A stretch of DNA of 64,000 nt from Paramicrobacterium humi (GTDB lineage Bacteria; Actinomycetota; Actinomycetes; Actinomycetales; Microbacteriaceae), in NCBI RefSeq assembly GCF_900105715.1, contig NZ_FNRY01000001.1, positions 558,001 through 622,000 of the forward strand. The letters are read 5' to 3'. Position numbers and translations under genes: made by a program. This document shows positions 24,823-33,511 of this stretch, one piece after another. Each line of letters opens with the position of its first letter. Within the stretch, counting starts at the first letter, position 1. The notes below the pieces were generated by a model. That model made no database searches, had not been told where the DNA came from, and saw nothing but the letters and a program-made list of their open reading frames with translations.

Positions 24823-25745
24823 TCGGCGGGCGTCGCACCGCCCTGTCGCTCACGGTGTACCTCGTGATCGCATTTGGGCTGTCGTGGCTGATCGCGCTGC
24901 CGCTCTGGCTCAGCGGCCAGGGACTGCAGCACCCGCTGTTCGGTGCGATCGCCGTCGGCATGATGGCCACGCCCGCGATCGGCGCGCTCGTCGCTGTCTT
25001 CGTCGTCGAACGCGGACCGAACCGCGCAGAGCGGCTCGGTCTGTGGCCGCTGCGACCGGCCGGTCGGTTCTGGATGTACCTGGGGCTCGGCCTCGTCGTG
25101 CCCGTCGCCCTCGTCGTCGCCGCGCTCGTCATCGGCGCGCTCCTCGGCACCTACCCGGCGGATTTCGCGCGGTTCTCCGGATACCGATCGCTTCTCGCCG
25201 CGACGGGGGCGGCATCCCTTCCGATTCCGATCGGGCTCCTCGTCGCCGCGCAGTACCTCAACATCGTCGTCGGCGCCGCGCTCAATCTCATCCCCGCGCT
25301 CGGCGAGGAGCTCGGCTGGCGCGGCTGGCTCCTGCCGAAGCTCCTGCCGCTCGGCACCGTGCCGGCGCTGCTGATCTCAGGGGCGGTCTGGGGGCTGTGG
25401 CATGCCCCGCTCATTCTGCTCGGCTACAACTACCCGACCGCGTCCGGGTGGCTCGGCGTGCTGCTCATGATGGGCATGTGCGTGGTCATGGGCGGGATCT
25501 TCGGCTGGCTCCGCATTCGCTCCCGCTCGGTATGGCCGGCCGCCCTCGCGCACGGCGCGCTCAACGCCTCCGTCGGCCTCTCGGCCGTGTATGCGCGCGC
25601 CGGGGAGAGCGTCGACACCGTTCAGGCGACGATTCTCGGCTGGTCGGGCTGGATCGCGCCCGCGGTCGTCGTGATCGTGCTGCTCATCGCGGGCCAGTTC
25701 CGGTGGCCGACGCCCGCCGAGCAGCGTCGGCGACGCGCCTTCTAG
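24819..25745 (+). CDS. CPBP-family intramembrane metalloprotease
   Basis: A 308-residue, largely hydrophobic protein with about eight membrane helices. The CPBP/Abi motif 1 EELGWRGWLLPKLL, motif 2 SGAVWGLWHAPLIL and the C-terminal LAHGALNAS supply the Glu, His and Asn residues of the intramembrane active site. Bacterial members modify or cleave membrane-bound peptides or act in bacteriocin immunity. The GTG start overlaps the DJ-1 stop by four bases. Its 3' end overlaps the convergent ABC gene by 4 bp. Confidence 0.88.
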   Translation: MIGGRRTALSLTVYLVIAFGLSWLIALPLWLSGQGLQHPLFGAIAVGMMATPAIGALVAVFVVERGPNRAERLGLWPLRPAGRFWMYLGLGLVVPVALVVAALVIGALLGTYPADFARFSGYRSLLAATGAASLPIPIGLLVAAQYLNIVVGAALNLIPALGEELGWRGWLLPKLLPLGTVPALLISGAVWGLWHAPLILLGYNYPTASGWLGVLLMMGMCVVMGGIFGWLRIRSRSVWPAALAHGALNASVGLSAVYARAGESVDTVQATILGWSGWIAPAVVVIVLLIAGQFRWPTPAEQRRRRAF

Positions 25746-26599
25746 CCGGCGTCGTTCTCGTCGGCCCATTCTCCGTCGGCCTCGTCGATGTCGCCGGGGG
25801 TCTCCGGTTCGGCATCGAGCGGCACGACCATGGGCTTGCCCGTCACGGGATCGGCGACGCACACCGCGCGCAGGCCGAACACCTCGTGCACGAGCTCAGC
25901 CGAGACGATGTCGGCCGGCGCACCCTCGGCGACGATGCGACCGTCGCGCATGGCGATGATGTGGTCGGCGTAGCGGAAGGCCATGTTGAGGTCGTGCAGA
26001 ACAGCGACGAGCGTGTAGCCGCCGCGAGCGTGCAAGCTGCGGCACAGATTGAGCACGTCGATCTGGTGGGCGATGTCGAGGAACGTGGTTGGCTCGTCGA
26101 GAAGCAGAAGCGGCGTCTGCTGCGCGAGGACGAGAGCGAGCCACACACGCTGACGCTGTCCGCCCGAGAGCTCGTCGACGTGCGCGTCGGCCAGATGGAG
26201 CACGTTCGTCGCCTCCATGGCGTCGCGCACGGCGGCCTCGTCGGCGTCAGACCACTGCCGCAGCAGGCTCTGATGCGGGAATCGGCCGCGCGAGACGAGA
26301 TCGACGACCGTGATGCCGTCCGGCGCGATCGAGGACTGCGGCAGCAGTCCGAGCCGCCTCGCCACTTCCTTCGAGCCGTACTCGGTTATCGCGCGGCCGT
26401 CGAGGATCACACGGCCCGACCGCGGTGAGAGCAATCGGGACAAGGCGCGAAGAAGCGTCGATTTTCCGCACGCGTTCGGACCGATGATTGCCGTGAACGA
26501 CTGGTCGGGGATCGCCACGTCGAGATCCGCGGAGATGATCTTCCCGTCGTAGCCGATCGTCAGATCGTGCCCGGCGAGGGTCTCGTGTGCGATGGTCAA
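25742..26599 (-). CDS. Iron-siderophore-type ABC transporter ATPase
   Basis: A 285-residue FecE/FepC-like ATPase. Walker A GPNACGKST (40-48), Q-loop LGLLPQSS, signature LSGGQRQR (144-151), Walker B LLLLDEPTTFLD and the switch His in AVLHDLNMAFRYAD are all intact. A C-terminal tail rich in Asp and Glu follows. The start is a TTG at 26597-26599 with GAAGGG at good spacing. Permease and binding-protein genes are not adjacent, so it must work with partners encoded elsewhere. An IdeR/DtxR-type box about 63 bp upstream points to repression by iron. Confidence 0.92.
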   Translation of the reverse strand: MTIAHETLAGHDLTIGYDGKIISADLDVAIPDQSFTAIIGPNACGKSTLLRALSRLLSPRSGRVILDGRAITEYGSKEVARRLGLLPQSSIAPDGITVVDLVSRGRFPHQSLLRQWSDADEAAVRDAMEATNVLHLADAHVDELSGGQRQRVWLALVLAQQTPLLLLDEPTTFLDIAHQIDVLNLCRSLHARGGYTLVAVLHDLNMAFRYADHIIAMRDGRIVAEGAPADIVSAELVHEVFGLRAVCVADPVTGKPMVVPLDAEPETPGDIDEADGEWADENDAG

Positions 26600-26661
26600 C
26601 AGCGGCCCTTCAGTGACGTGGCGGCGTTGGGCCGGGTCGTGCGCCCGGTACCGTCAGAAAC

Positions 26662-26680
26662 TTAGCACAGCCTTACCTGA
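26662..26680 (-). promoter_or_regulatory. IdeR/DtxR-type iron box
   Basis: TTAGCACAGCCTTACCTGA agrees with the 19-bp consensus TTAGGTTAGGCTAACCTAA at 13 positions, including both outer halves. On the minus strand it overlaps a -10-like TAAGTT (26669-26664). Such boxes shut off iron-uptake genes when iron is plentiful, which suits the ABC ATPase downstream. Confidence 0.7.
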
Positions 26681-26702
26681 GACAAGGGAGAGCTGGCGCG
26701 TT

Positions 26703-28178
26703 CTACTCCCGCGGCGCGTGCCGGTCGAGGAAGCGGTACACCTCCGCGTCGTCGACGCCCGGGAACGTCCCCGTCGGCAGAGCCGCGAGCAGGCTCGTCG
26801 GTGTGCGCGCCGCCGGCCACGACTGCCGCGCCCACACCTCGGCGAGCTCGGTCGGCGGACGCCGGCAGCACGCCTCGTCGGGGCAGGTCGACTGCGATCG
26901 GTTGCGCGTGTCGCGCCCCCTGAACCACTTCACGTGCTCGAACGGCACGCCCACGGTGATCGAGTACTCGCCCTCCTTGGCCTTCTCGACGCGCGAGGTG
27001 CACCAGTACGTTCCGTTGGGGTTGTCGGTGTACTGATACCACGGGCTGAACCGGTCTTCGGCGGCGAACACGGTGAATGCGGTCCACTTGCGGCACACCG
27101 TCGTGCCCTCCACCGCGCCGAGGGCGTCGGTCGGGTGCCGCACGCCGTCGTTCGAGTACGCCTTCACGATCGTCCCCGACTCGTGCACCTTCGTGAAGTG
27201 CACGGGAATTCCGAAGTGCGCCGTCGCGAGGTTCGTGAACCGATGCGCCGCCGTCTCGTACGAAACGGCGAACGCGTCGCGCAGGTCCTCCATCGAGATG
27301 CGTCGAAAGTTCTTCGCCTCGGCGAGGAATCGCACGGCGTCGGCCTCGGGCAGCAGTATCGCGGCCGTGAGGTAGTTCGTCTCGATGCGCTGCCGCAGAA
27401 AGTCGGCGTAGTTGGCGGGCTCCTCGTGGCCGAGCAGGTGACTCGCGAAGGCCTGCACGACCGGGCTGCGGGAGTCGCGCGAGGCCGACTGCTGGGTCGG
27501 CAGGTAGATGCGGCCGTTCTTCTTGTCGGTCACCGACCGCGTCGAGTGCGGCAGGTCGGGCACGTAGTGCAAGGTGAACCCGAGGTGCAGGGCCATGTCG
27601 CCGACGAGCTGCTGGCTCACGGGGCCGCCGCGGTGGCCGACGGCGTCGAGGAGTTTGCGAGCCTCCGCCTCGAGCTCGGGGAAGTGGTTGTCGCGAGCGC
27701 GCATCGTGGCTCGCAACTGCGCATTCGCGCGTCGCGCCTCCTCAGGCGTCGCCGCTCGCTCCTTGTGCAGCCGCTCGACCTCCTGGTGCAGCGACAGGAT
27801 CGTGCGGAGGGTCTCGTCGCTGTACGACTTCGAGATGCGGAACGGATGGATGCCGAGAGCTTCGAACACCGGACCGCGCTGCGCCCGCTCGACGGCGATC
27901 TCGAGGGCCGCACGTTCGTTCGGCGCTTCCTCGTCGAGAAGATCGTCGATTGTTGTACCGAGGGCGAGCGCAAGCTGCCGCAGCATCGAGAGCCGGGGCT
28001 CGCGCTTCCCGTTCTCGATCATCGACACTTGCGACGGAGCCCGGTCGATGGCCCGCCCCAGCTGCTCGAGCGTCATTCCGCGCGAGACGCGCAAGTCGCG
28101 GACGCGGCGACCGAGCGTGAGCGCATCCACGCGCTCCGCCGGGCCGTCGTCGGGGGTGAGAGCCTCTGCCGTGATCAT
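26703..28178 (-). CDS. ramB: RamB-type regulator of acetate/glyoxylate genes
   Basis: A 491-residue regulator. Residues 22-75 form an XRE-type helix-turn-helix (GMTLEQLGRAIDRAPSQVSM). The middle (about 180-330) is an IrrE/ImmA-like region with AFASHLLGHEEPANYADFLR, and the end has a cysteine cluster CPDEACCRR. This is the RamB layout. In Corynebacterium, RamB represses aceA, aceB and acetate activation genes; the aceA-aceB operon is divergent from it here. The ATG at 28176-28178 is chosen; a TTG 12 codons upstream is possible. The intergenic region carries the motif at 28217-28238. Confidence 0.88.
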   Translation of the reverse strand: MITAEALTPDDGPAERVDALTLGRRVRDLRVSRGMTLEQLGRAIDRAPSQVSMIENGKREPRLSMLRQLALALGTTIDDLLDEEAPNERAALEIAVERAQRGPVFEALGIHPFRISKSYSDETLRTILSLHQEVERLHKERAATPEEARRANAQLRATMRARDNHFPELEAEARKLLDAVGHRGGPVSQQLVGDMALHLGFTLHYVPDLPHSTRSVTDKKNGRIYLPTQQSASRDSRSPVVQAFASHLLGHEEPANYADFLRQRIETNYLTAAILLPEADAVRFLAEAKNFRRISMEDLRDAFAVSYETAAHRFTNLATAHFGIPVHFTKVHESGTIVKAYSNDGVRHPTDALGAVEGTTVCRKWTAFTVFAAEDRFSPWYQYTDNPNGTYWCTSRVEKAKEGEYSITVGVPFEHVKWFRGRDTRNRSQSTCPDEACCRRPPTELAEVWARQSWPAARTPTSLLAALPTGTFPGVDDAEVYRFLDRHAPRE

Positions 28179-28216
28179 GCTCTTGATGGTGACACGATGT
28201 CGGCTTTCTGGCAATG

Positions 28217-28238
28217 AGAAGAACCCGTGAATTTCTGC
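28217..28238 (-). promoter_or_regulatory. Candidate RamB-type operator (GCRGAAA-N7-GTTCTTCT)
   Basis: On the minus strand this reads GCAGAAA, seven bases, GTTCTTCT. The same spaced pattern appears at 31341-31362 and, shortened, at 31413-31431 downstream of aceB. The halves GAA and TTC are partly inverted (AGAAGAAC and GTTCTTCT). It lies between the divergent ramB and aceA genes, the expected place of an operator. Assignment to RamB is inference. Confidence 0.5.
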
Positions 28239-28308
28239 GCATGAATTCCGGTCGACGCACGTCGCTGCCCTCCAGAGTTGATGTCACCACAACGCGAAGG
28301 AGCAGAAA

Positions 28309-29634
28309 ATGACAACACACCGACGACCGTTCCGGGCCGGCGACCAGACCCAGACCGCGGCGGAGCTCGCCGCGGAGTGGGCGAGCGAACCCCGATGGGA
28401 CGGCGTGCGACGCGACTACACCGCCGAGGACGTCATCGCGCTGCGCGGCAGCGTCCGTGAGGAGGCGACTCTCGCTCGCCGCGGCGCCGAGAACCTGTGG
28501 AATCTCATCCACACCGAGGAGTGGGTGCCCGCTCTCGGAGCGCTCACCGGCAACCAGGCCGTGCAGCAGGTTCGCGCGGGACTCAAGGCCATCTACCTCT
28601 CCGGCTGGCAGGTCGCCGCCGACGCCAACCTGGCCGGCCAGACCTACCCCGACCAGTCGCTGTACCCGGCGAACTCGGTTCCGCAGGTCGTTCGCCGCAT
28701 CAACAATGCGCTCTTGCGCGCGGACCAGATCGAGACGGCGGAGGCCGGATCGCCCGCGAGGGACTGGCTCGCACCGATCGTCGCCGACGCGGAGGCCGGC
28801 TTCGGCGGCCCGCTCAATGCCTACGAGCTCATGTCGTCGATGATCCAGGCGGGTGCGGCGGGCGTGCACTGGGAGGACCAGCTCGCGAGCGAGAAGAAAT
28901 GCGGGCACATGGGCGGAAAGGTTCTCGTGCCGACGAGCCAGCACATCCGCACCCTCAACGCCGCGCGCCTCGCCGCGGACGTCGCGGGCGTGCCGAGCGT
29001 CATCATCGCGCGCACCGACGCGCTCGCGGCGACCCTGCTGACGAGCGACGTCGACGAGCGCGATCGTGCGTTCATCGAGGGCGACCGGACCGCCGAGGGC
29101 TTCTACCAGGTGCGAAACGGCATCGAACCGGTCATCGCACGCGGTCTCGCGTACGCCCCGTACGCCGACCTGCTATGGGTCGAGTCCGCCGAGCCCGACA
29201 TCGAACTCGCACGACGCTTCGCCGAGCGCATCCACGAAGAGTTCCCGGGGAAGAAGCTCGCCTACAACTGCTCGCCGTCGTTCAACTGGAAGTCGCACCT
29301 CGACGATGCGCAGATCGAGCGATTCCAGCGGGAGCTCGCCGCGATGGGCTACGCGTTCCAGTTCATCACCCTCGCCGGGTTCCACTCGCTCAACCACTCG
29401 ATGTTCGAGCTCGCCCGCGACTACAAGAACCGCGCCATGAGCGCGTATGTCGACCTGCAGGAGGCCGAGTTCGCGTCGGAGGCGAACGGCTACACCGCCA
29501 CAAAGCACCAGCGCGAAGTCGGCACGGGCTACTTCGACCGCATCGCGACGGCGCTCAACCCGGGCAGCACGACGCTCGCCCTCGTCGGATCCACCGAGGA
29601 GGAGCAGTTCGCCGGCTCCGCCGGGCAGCACTGA
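28309..29634 (+). CDS. aceA: Isocitrate lyase
   Basis: A 441-residue enzyme that splits isocitrate into glyoxylate and succinate. The catalytic signature [10 protein letters not shown] holds Cys198; substrate and Mg-binding segments include [29 protein letters not shown] and [10 protein letters not shown]. The length matches the prokaryotic isocitrate lyase I class (about 430). AAGGAG lies 7 bases before the ATG. It is followed 26 bp later by malate synthase, giving a complete glyoxylate bypass for growth on acetate or fatty acids, and is divergent from ramB. Confidence 0.98.
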   Translation: MTTHRRPFRAGDQTQTAAELAAEWASEPRWDGVRRDYTAEDVIALRGSVREEATLARRGAENLWNLIHTEEWVPALGALTGNQAVQQVRAGLKAIYLSGWQVAADANLAGQTYPDQSLYPANSVPQVVRRINNALLRADQIETAEAGSPARDWLAPIVADAEAGFGGPLNAYELMSSMIQAGAAGVHWEDQLASEKKCGHMGGKVLVPTSQHIRTLNAARLAADVAGVPSVIIARTDALAATLLTSDVDERDRAFIEGDRTAEGFYQVRNGIEPVIARGLAYAPYADLLWVESAEPDIELARRFAERIHEEFPGKKLAYNCSPSFNWKSHLDDAQIERFQRELAAMGYAFQFITLAGFHSLNHSMFELARDYKNRAMSAYVDLQEAEFASEANGYTATKHQREVGTGYFDRIATALNPGSTTLALVGSTEEEQFAGSAGQH

Positions 29635-29660
29635 GACCGGACATCAGGAAGGAGAACCCC

Positions 29661-31307
29661 ATGACTGTGACAGATCAGTCCGCTTCCGCAGCCTCCCCGC
29701 CCGCGACTGTCGGTCGGATGCGCGTCGCGGGCCCGATGCACGAGCGCTTCGAGGAGATCCTCACGCCCGAGGCGCTTCGCTTCCTCGCGGAGCTGCACGA
29801 CGCGTTCGCCGGCGAGCGCGAGGAGCGGCTTGCCGCGCGCGACCGGCGTCGGGAGCAGTTCCGCCAGGGGGCAGACCCCGACTTCCGCCCGGAGACGGCG
29901 CACATCCGGGAGGACCCGGACTGGCAGGTCGCCGGCGCAGGCCCTGGTCTTCTCGACCGCAGGGTCGAGATCACGGGTCCCACCGATCCGAAGATGACGA
30001 TAAACGCCCTCAATTCGGGAGCACAGGTGTGGCTCGCCGATCAGGAGGACGCGACGAGCCCGACCTGGCGCAACGTCATCGGCGGTCAGCTGTCGCTCCT
30101 CGACGCGATCCGCGGGCGCCTCTCGCACACGAGCGCTGACGGCAAGCAGTATCGGGTCACGGCCGAGCGGCAGCCGACGATCGTCATGCGACCGCGCGGC
30201 TGGCATCTGCCCGAGGAGCACGTGCGGCACACCGATCAGGCCGGGCGTGAGCGCGCAGCATCCGGATCTCTCGTCGATTTCGGGCTGTACGCGTTCCACA
30301 ACGCCGAGCCGCTCATGGCGGGCGGCACGGGGCCGTACTTCTACCTGCCCAAGCTCGAGTCGGCCGAGGAGGCGGCGCTGTGGGACGCGGTGTTCGCGTT
30401 TGCGGAGCGGCGGCTCGGTCTGCCGCACGGGACGATTCGGGCGACCGTGCTGATCGAGACGCTGCCGGCGGCGTTCGAGATGGAGGAGATCCTCTATGCC
30501 CTGCGCGACCACTGCGCCGGTCTCAACGCGGGCCGCTGGGACTACATATTCTCGATCCTGAAGTGCTTCGCGGGGCGTGACGACACGAGCGTGCTGCCGG
30601 ATCGCGGCGAGGTGAGCATGACGGTGCCGTTCATGCGCGCGTACACCGAGCTTCTCGTGCAGTCGTGCCACAAGCGCGGTGCGCACGCGATCGGCGGAAT
30701 GTCGGCGTTCATTCCCAGCCGACGCGATCCGGGAGTGACCCAGAACGCGCTGCGGAAGGTCGCGGAGGACAAGCGGCGCGAGGCGACGGACGGATTCGAC
30801 GGCACGTGGGTCGCGCACCCGGGCCTCATTCCCGCGGCGCGCGAGCAGTTCGACAGCGTGCTCGGCGAGCGTCCGCATCAGCTTCATCGGCGCACCGCGG
30901 CGAGCATCACGGCGCAGCAGCTCCTCGACCTGCGCATCGATCGCCCCGTCACCGACGCCGGCGTTCGAGGAAACGTGTCTGTCGCGGTGCGCTACATCGC
31001 GTCGTGGCTGCGCGGGGTCGGGGCGGCCGCCATCGACGATCTCATGGAGGATGCCGCGACGGCGGAGATCAGCCGCTCGCAAGTGTGGCAGTGGATCCGC
31101 CGCGGTGTGCGAACGGAAGAGGGCACCCCGATCACACGGGCCCAGATCGACGCGGAGCTCAGCCGACTGCTCGTCGACCTACCTCGCGCTGACGGGGACC
31201 GTCTCGAGGACGCCGCAGAAATCTTCCGAGACGTCGCCCTCGGCGACGATTTCCCCGCGTTCCTCACGACCGGCGCGTACGAGCGCCACCTCGTGGAGCG
31301 CTCGTGA
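29661..31307 (+). CDS. aceB: Malate synthase A
   Basis: A 548-residue synthase A-type enzyme that condenses glyoxylate with acetyl-CoA to malate. Family segments include INALNSGAQVWLADQEDATS, MRPRGWHLPEEHV, FGLYAFHNAE, GPYFYLPKLES and GGMSAFIPSRRDP. The general-base Asp region is in the C-terminal third. The ATG at 29661 has AAGGAG at ideal spacing; the longer upstream frame is a shadow of aceA. It is co-transcribed with aceA. Its downstream region is unusual (repeats, a small ORF and a terminator). Confidence 0.97.
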   Translation: MTVTDQSASAASPPATVGRMRVAGPMHERFEEILTPEALRFLAELHDAFAGEREERLAARDRRREQFRQGADPDFRPETAHIREDPDWQVAGAGPGLLDRRVEITGPTDPKMTINALNSGAQVWLADQEDATSPTWRNVIGGQLSLLDAIRGRLSHTSADGKQYRVTAERQPTIVMRPRGWHLPEEHVRHTDQAGRERAASGSLVDFGLYAFHNAEPLMAGGTGPYFYLPKLESAEEAALWDAVFAFAERRLGLPHGTIRATVLIETLPAAFEMEEILYALRDHCAGLNAGRWDYIFSILKCFAGRDDTSVLPDRGEVSMTVPFMRAYTELLVQSCHKRGAHAIGGMSAFIPSRRDPGVTQNALRKVAEDKRREATDGFDGTWVAHPGLIPAAREQFDSVLGERPHQLHRRTAASITAQQLLDLRIDRPVTDAGVRGNVSVAVRYIASWLRGVGAAAIDDLMEDAATAEISRSQVWQWIRRGVRTEEGTPITRAQIDAELSRLLVDLPRADGDRLEDAAEIFRDVALGDDFPAFLTTGAYERHLVERS

Positions 31308-31340
31308 GCGCCTCCGGATCCGCACACCACGGCCACGTGA

Positions 31341-31458
31341 GCGGAAAAATCCCTGTTCTTCTGGCTGTACCGGCACATTCCGGCGGAGATCCCGCCGACG
31401 TGACCGGACGGAGCGGAAATATCCCGTTCTTTCGCAAATCGGGAAACTCGGTTCTTCT
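31341..31458 (+). repeat. Three spaced GAAA/GTTCTT repeats after aceB
   Basis: Three degenerate copies lie in 118 bp: GCGGAAA-N7-GTTCTTCT (31341-31362), GCGGAAA-N6-GTTCTT (31413-31431) and a shorter GGGAAACTCGGTTCTTCT (31441-31458). Flanking GAG before the first two is also shared. The pattern also occurs upstream of aceA (28217-28238, minus strand). A perfect 10-bp palindrome CTTGCGCAAG follows at about 31483-31492. They precede the small ORF at 31541 and look like binding sites rather than coding sequence. Confidence 0.6.
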
Positions 31459-31540
31459 TCGCCACGCCAATCCGGTCCGCAGCGCTTGCGCAAGGCGCAC
31501 AGTAGAAACACCCCGCAACGCAACCGCGAAAGGAGTCATC

Positions 31541-31648
31541 ATGACAACGAACACTCTGCGACACGCTGAGCAGAGCCACGCGGCTGTGGAACTTGCGACG
31601 GAGTGGAGCGACGACCCGTTCTGCGACCTCACCGTTCCGATGGATTGA
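31541..31648 (+). CDS. Small ORF, 35 codons, resembles start of AceA
   Basis: An ATG with a strong AAAGGAG site 6 bases upstream opens a 35-codon frame that starts MTTNTLRHAEQSHAAVELAT and ends CDLTVPMD. The first 27 residues align with the N-terminus of the isocitrate lyase encoded 3 kb upstream (MTT, then AELAxEW), and the bases around the start also match. It could be a genuine small protein or the relic of a second aceA-like gene whose body is gone. It sits between repeats and a strong terminator, so transcription is plausible. Confidence 0.45.
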   Translation: MTTNTLRHAEQSHAAVELATEWSDDPFCDLTVPMD

Positions 31649-31728
31649 CAAAGCAGCCGCGCGGCCCACACTCGCCGCAGCGACAATCGCGCCGACCGCG
31701 CGATACCGACAACGCAAAACACAAGAGA

Positions 31729-31779
31729 CAGGGCGGATGCCGCGGCCACACCGCAGCGGCATCCGCCCTGTTTCTCTTT
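31729..31779 (+). terminator. Strong rho-independent terminator
   Basis: A perfect 15-bp stem (CAGGGCGGATGCCGC and its complement) encloses a 12-base loop and is followed by GTTTCTCTTTC. It ends the aceA-aceB-small ORF unit, 80 bp after the small ORF. Confidence 0.88.
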
Positions 31780-31782
31780 CCC

Positions 31783-31920
31783 GAGCAGGCTGCGCAGGAC
31801 CTCGGCTTCATGTACAGCCGCGACCTCGACGATCCCGACGGCAACAGCCTCGGCTTCGTCTATATGGAGCAGCAAGCGATCGACGAAGGCCCTGGGGCGT
31901 ACCTGGAGGGCTTAGCCTGA
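31783..31920 (+). pseudogene. C-terminal remnant of a VOC/glyoxalase-family gene
   Basis: An open stretch of 45 codons reads EQAAQDLGFMYSRDLDDPDG, then LGFVYMEQQAIDEGPGAYLE, and stops at TGA. This is the typical C-terminal end of glyoxalase/bleomycin-resistance-like proteins, where a metal-binding strand is followed by a DPDGN turn. No start or N-terminal half is present; the terminator hairpin directly abuts it. It is best read as a fragment left by deletion. Confidence 0.65.
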
Positions 31921-31957
31921 GCTCGTCATGCACCTCGTCGGCGCCACACGCAGGCGC

Positions 31958-31969
31958 TACCCTCGAAGG
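31958..31969 (+). promoter_or_regulatory. -10 element for leaderless aminotransferase mRNA
   Basis: TACCCT (31958-31963) fits the actinobacterial -10 pattern TANNNT and ends six bases before the GTG start, so transcription would begin at the start codon. No proper ribosome binding site is available for this start. Confidence 0.45.
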
Positions 31970-33169
31970 GTGGCTACGACACCGAGACTCTCCCAGAAGA
32001 TTTCCGCGATCGCCGAGTCGGCGACCCTCAAGGTAGATGCCAAGGCGAAGGCCCTGCAGGCGGCGGGCGCCCCCGTGATCAGCTACGCCGCGGGCGAGCC
32101 CGACTTCGCGACGCCCGAGCACATCGTCGAAGCGGCGATCGCCGCCGCGAGCGACACGCGGAACCACCGCTACACGCCGGCGGCGGGGCTCCCCGACCTG
32201 CGTGAGGCGATCGTGCAGAAGACCGCCCGCGACTCGAAGATCACCGTCGACGCGAAGCAGGTTCTCGTCACGAACGGCGGCAAGCAGTCGGTGTACGAGT
32301 CGTTCCAGGTGCTGCTCAACCCGGGCGACGAGGTCATCGTGCCCACCCCGTACTGGACGACGTACCCCGAGGTGATCGGACTGGCCGACGGCGTCGCCGT
32401 CGACGTCTTCGCCGACGCCTCACAGGACTACAAGGTGACCGTCGCGCAGCTCGAGGCCGTGCGCACCGAACGCACGAAGGTTCTGCTGTTCGTCTCCCCC
32501 TCGAACCCGACGGGCGCCGTGTACACGCCGGAAGAGACCCGCGCGATCGGCGAGTGGGCGCTCGAGCACGGCATCTGGGTGATCACGGACGAGATCTACC
32601 AGAACCTGACCTACGACGGCGTCGAGGCGACGTCGATCGTCGCGGCGGTTCCCGAGCTCGCGAACCAGACGCTTCTCGTGAACGGCGTCGCGAAGACGTA
32701 CGCCATGACCGGCTGGCGCGTGGGCTGGACGGTCGGCCCGCAGGACGCCATCACGGCGATGACGAACCTGCAGTCCCACTTGTCGGGAAACGTCAACAAC
32801 ATCGCCCAGCGCGCCGCGATCGCCGCCCTCACGGGACCTCAGGATGCCGTCGGCCAGATGCGCGCCTCGTTCGACCGTCGCCGCCGCACCATCGTTGAAG
32901 AGCTCAACAAGGTGAACGGCTTCTCGGTGCCGACGCCGAAGGGCGCGTTCTACGTCTACGCCGACGTGACGGGAGTGTTCGGTCGCGACATCGACGGCGT
33001 GACCGCGTCGAGCTCGCTCGAGGTCGCCGACCTGCTTCTCGACAAGGCGCAGGTCGCCGCCGTGCCCGGCGAGGCGTTCGGGCCGTCCGGGTTCCTGCGG
33101 TTCAGCTACGCTCTCGGCGACGACGCCCTGCTTGAGGGCGTGCAGCGGCTGCAGAAGCTGTTCGCGTAG
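31970..33169 (+). CDS. Aspartate-type aminotransferase (PLP, class I)
   Basis: A 399-residue fold-type I aminotransferase. The PLP lysine is Lys242 in [16 protein letters not shown]; other signature parts are [24 protein letters not shown] and [11 protein letters not shown]. The N-terminus [20 protein letters not shown] is typical of bacterial aspartate/prephenate aminotransferases of about 400 residues. It would transfer amino groups between aspartate or prephenate and 2-oxoglutarate. The GTG at 31970 gives this N-terminus; an ATG 14 codons upstream adds a basic tail that looks non-coding. The start looks leaderless. Confidence 0.93.
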   Translation: MATTPRLSQKISAIAESATLKVDAKAKALQAAGAPVISYAAGEPDFATPEHIVEAAIAAASDTRNHRYTPAAGLPDLREAIVQKTARDSKITVDAKQVLVTNGGKQSVYESFQVLLNPGDEVIVPTPYWTTYPEVIGLADGVAVDVFADASQDYKVTVAQLEAVRTERTKVLLFVSPSNPTGAVYTPEETRAIGEWALEHGIWVITDEIYQNLTYDGVEATSIVAAVPELANQTLLVNGVAKTYAMTGWRVGWTVGPQDAITAMTNLQSHLSGNVNNIAQRAAIAALTGPQDAVGQMRASFDRRRRTIVEELNKVNGFSVPTPKGAFYVYADVTGVFGRDIDGVTASSSLEVADLLLDKAQVAAVPGEAFGPSGFLRFSYALGDDALLEGVQRLQKLFA

Positions 33170-33172
33170 CGC

Positions 33173-33448
33173 TCAGAGCGCGCCGAGCAGACCGGCGAGG
33201 CCGACAACGACGAGTGCGAGGATCACGAGGGCTGCGACGAGCCATACCGCGGCCCGTCGCGCGATCGAACGCGGCCGGCGGCCGCCGACCGACTCATCGG
33301 CCGGCACGCCGTAGGGCTGTGACGGGTTAGGCGGGTTGCGGATGATGGGGCCCGCGCCGGTCCACGGACCCGTGCGGGCGCTCGGCTCTGTCTGCCGCTC
33401 GCCGTGCGCGGCGGCATCCGACCCGGAATCGTGCGGAGTCTTGTTCAC
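33173..33448 (-). CDS. Small single-span membrane protein, unknown
   Basis: A 91-residue protein that I do not recognise. Residues 1-60 are polar and rich in Pro, Gly and Ser, then RRPRSIARRAAVW leads into one transmembrane helix of about 22 residues (WLVAALVILALVVVGLAGLL) at the C-terminus. The basic residues before the helix suggest that the long N-terminal part is cytoplasmic. The GTG start has an excellent GGAGGAG site. It ends three bases after the convergent aminotransferase stop. Confidence 0.7.
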   Translation of the reverse strand: MNKTPHDSGSDAAAHGERQTEPSARTGPWTGAGPIIRNPPNPSQPYGVPADESVGGRRPRSIARRAAVWLVAALVILALVVVGLAGLLGAL

Positions 33449-33511
33449 AGGGAGCTCTCCTCCTTGCCGCGTGGGATTTCACCCTAACCCAGTCGGCCGA
33501 GGATGCGGTGA

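Noticed and set aside
28497-29660. A long in-frame extension upstream of malate synthase
   Set aside because: The extension is an Arg-rich shadow of aceA in another frame; the ATG at 29661 has an excellent ribosome binding site and gives the family N-terminus.
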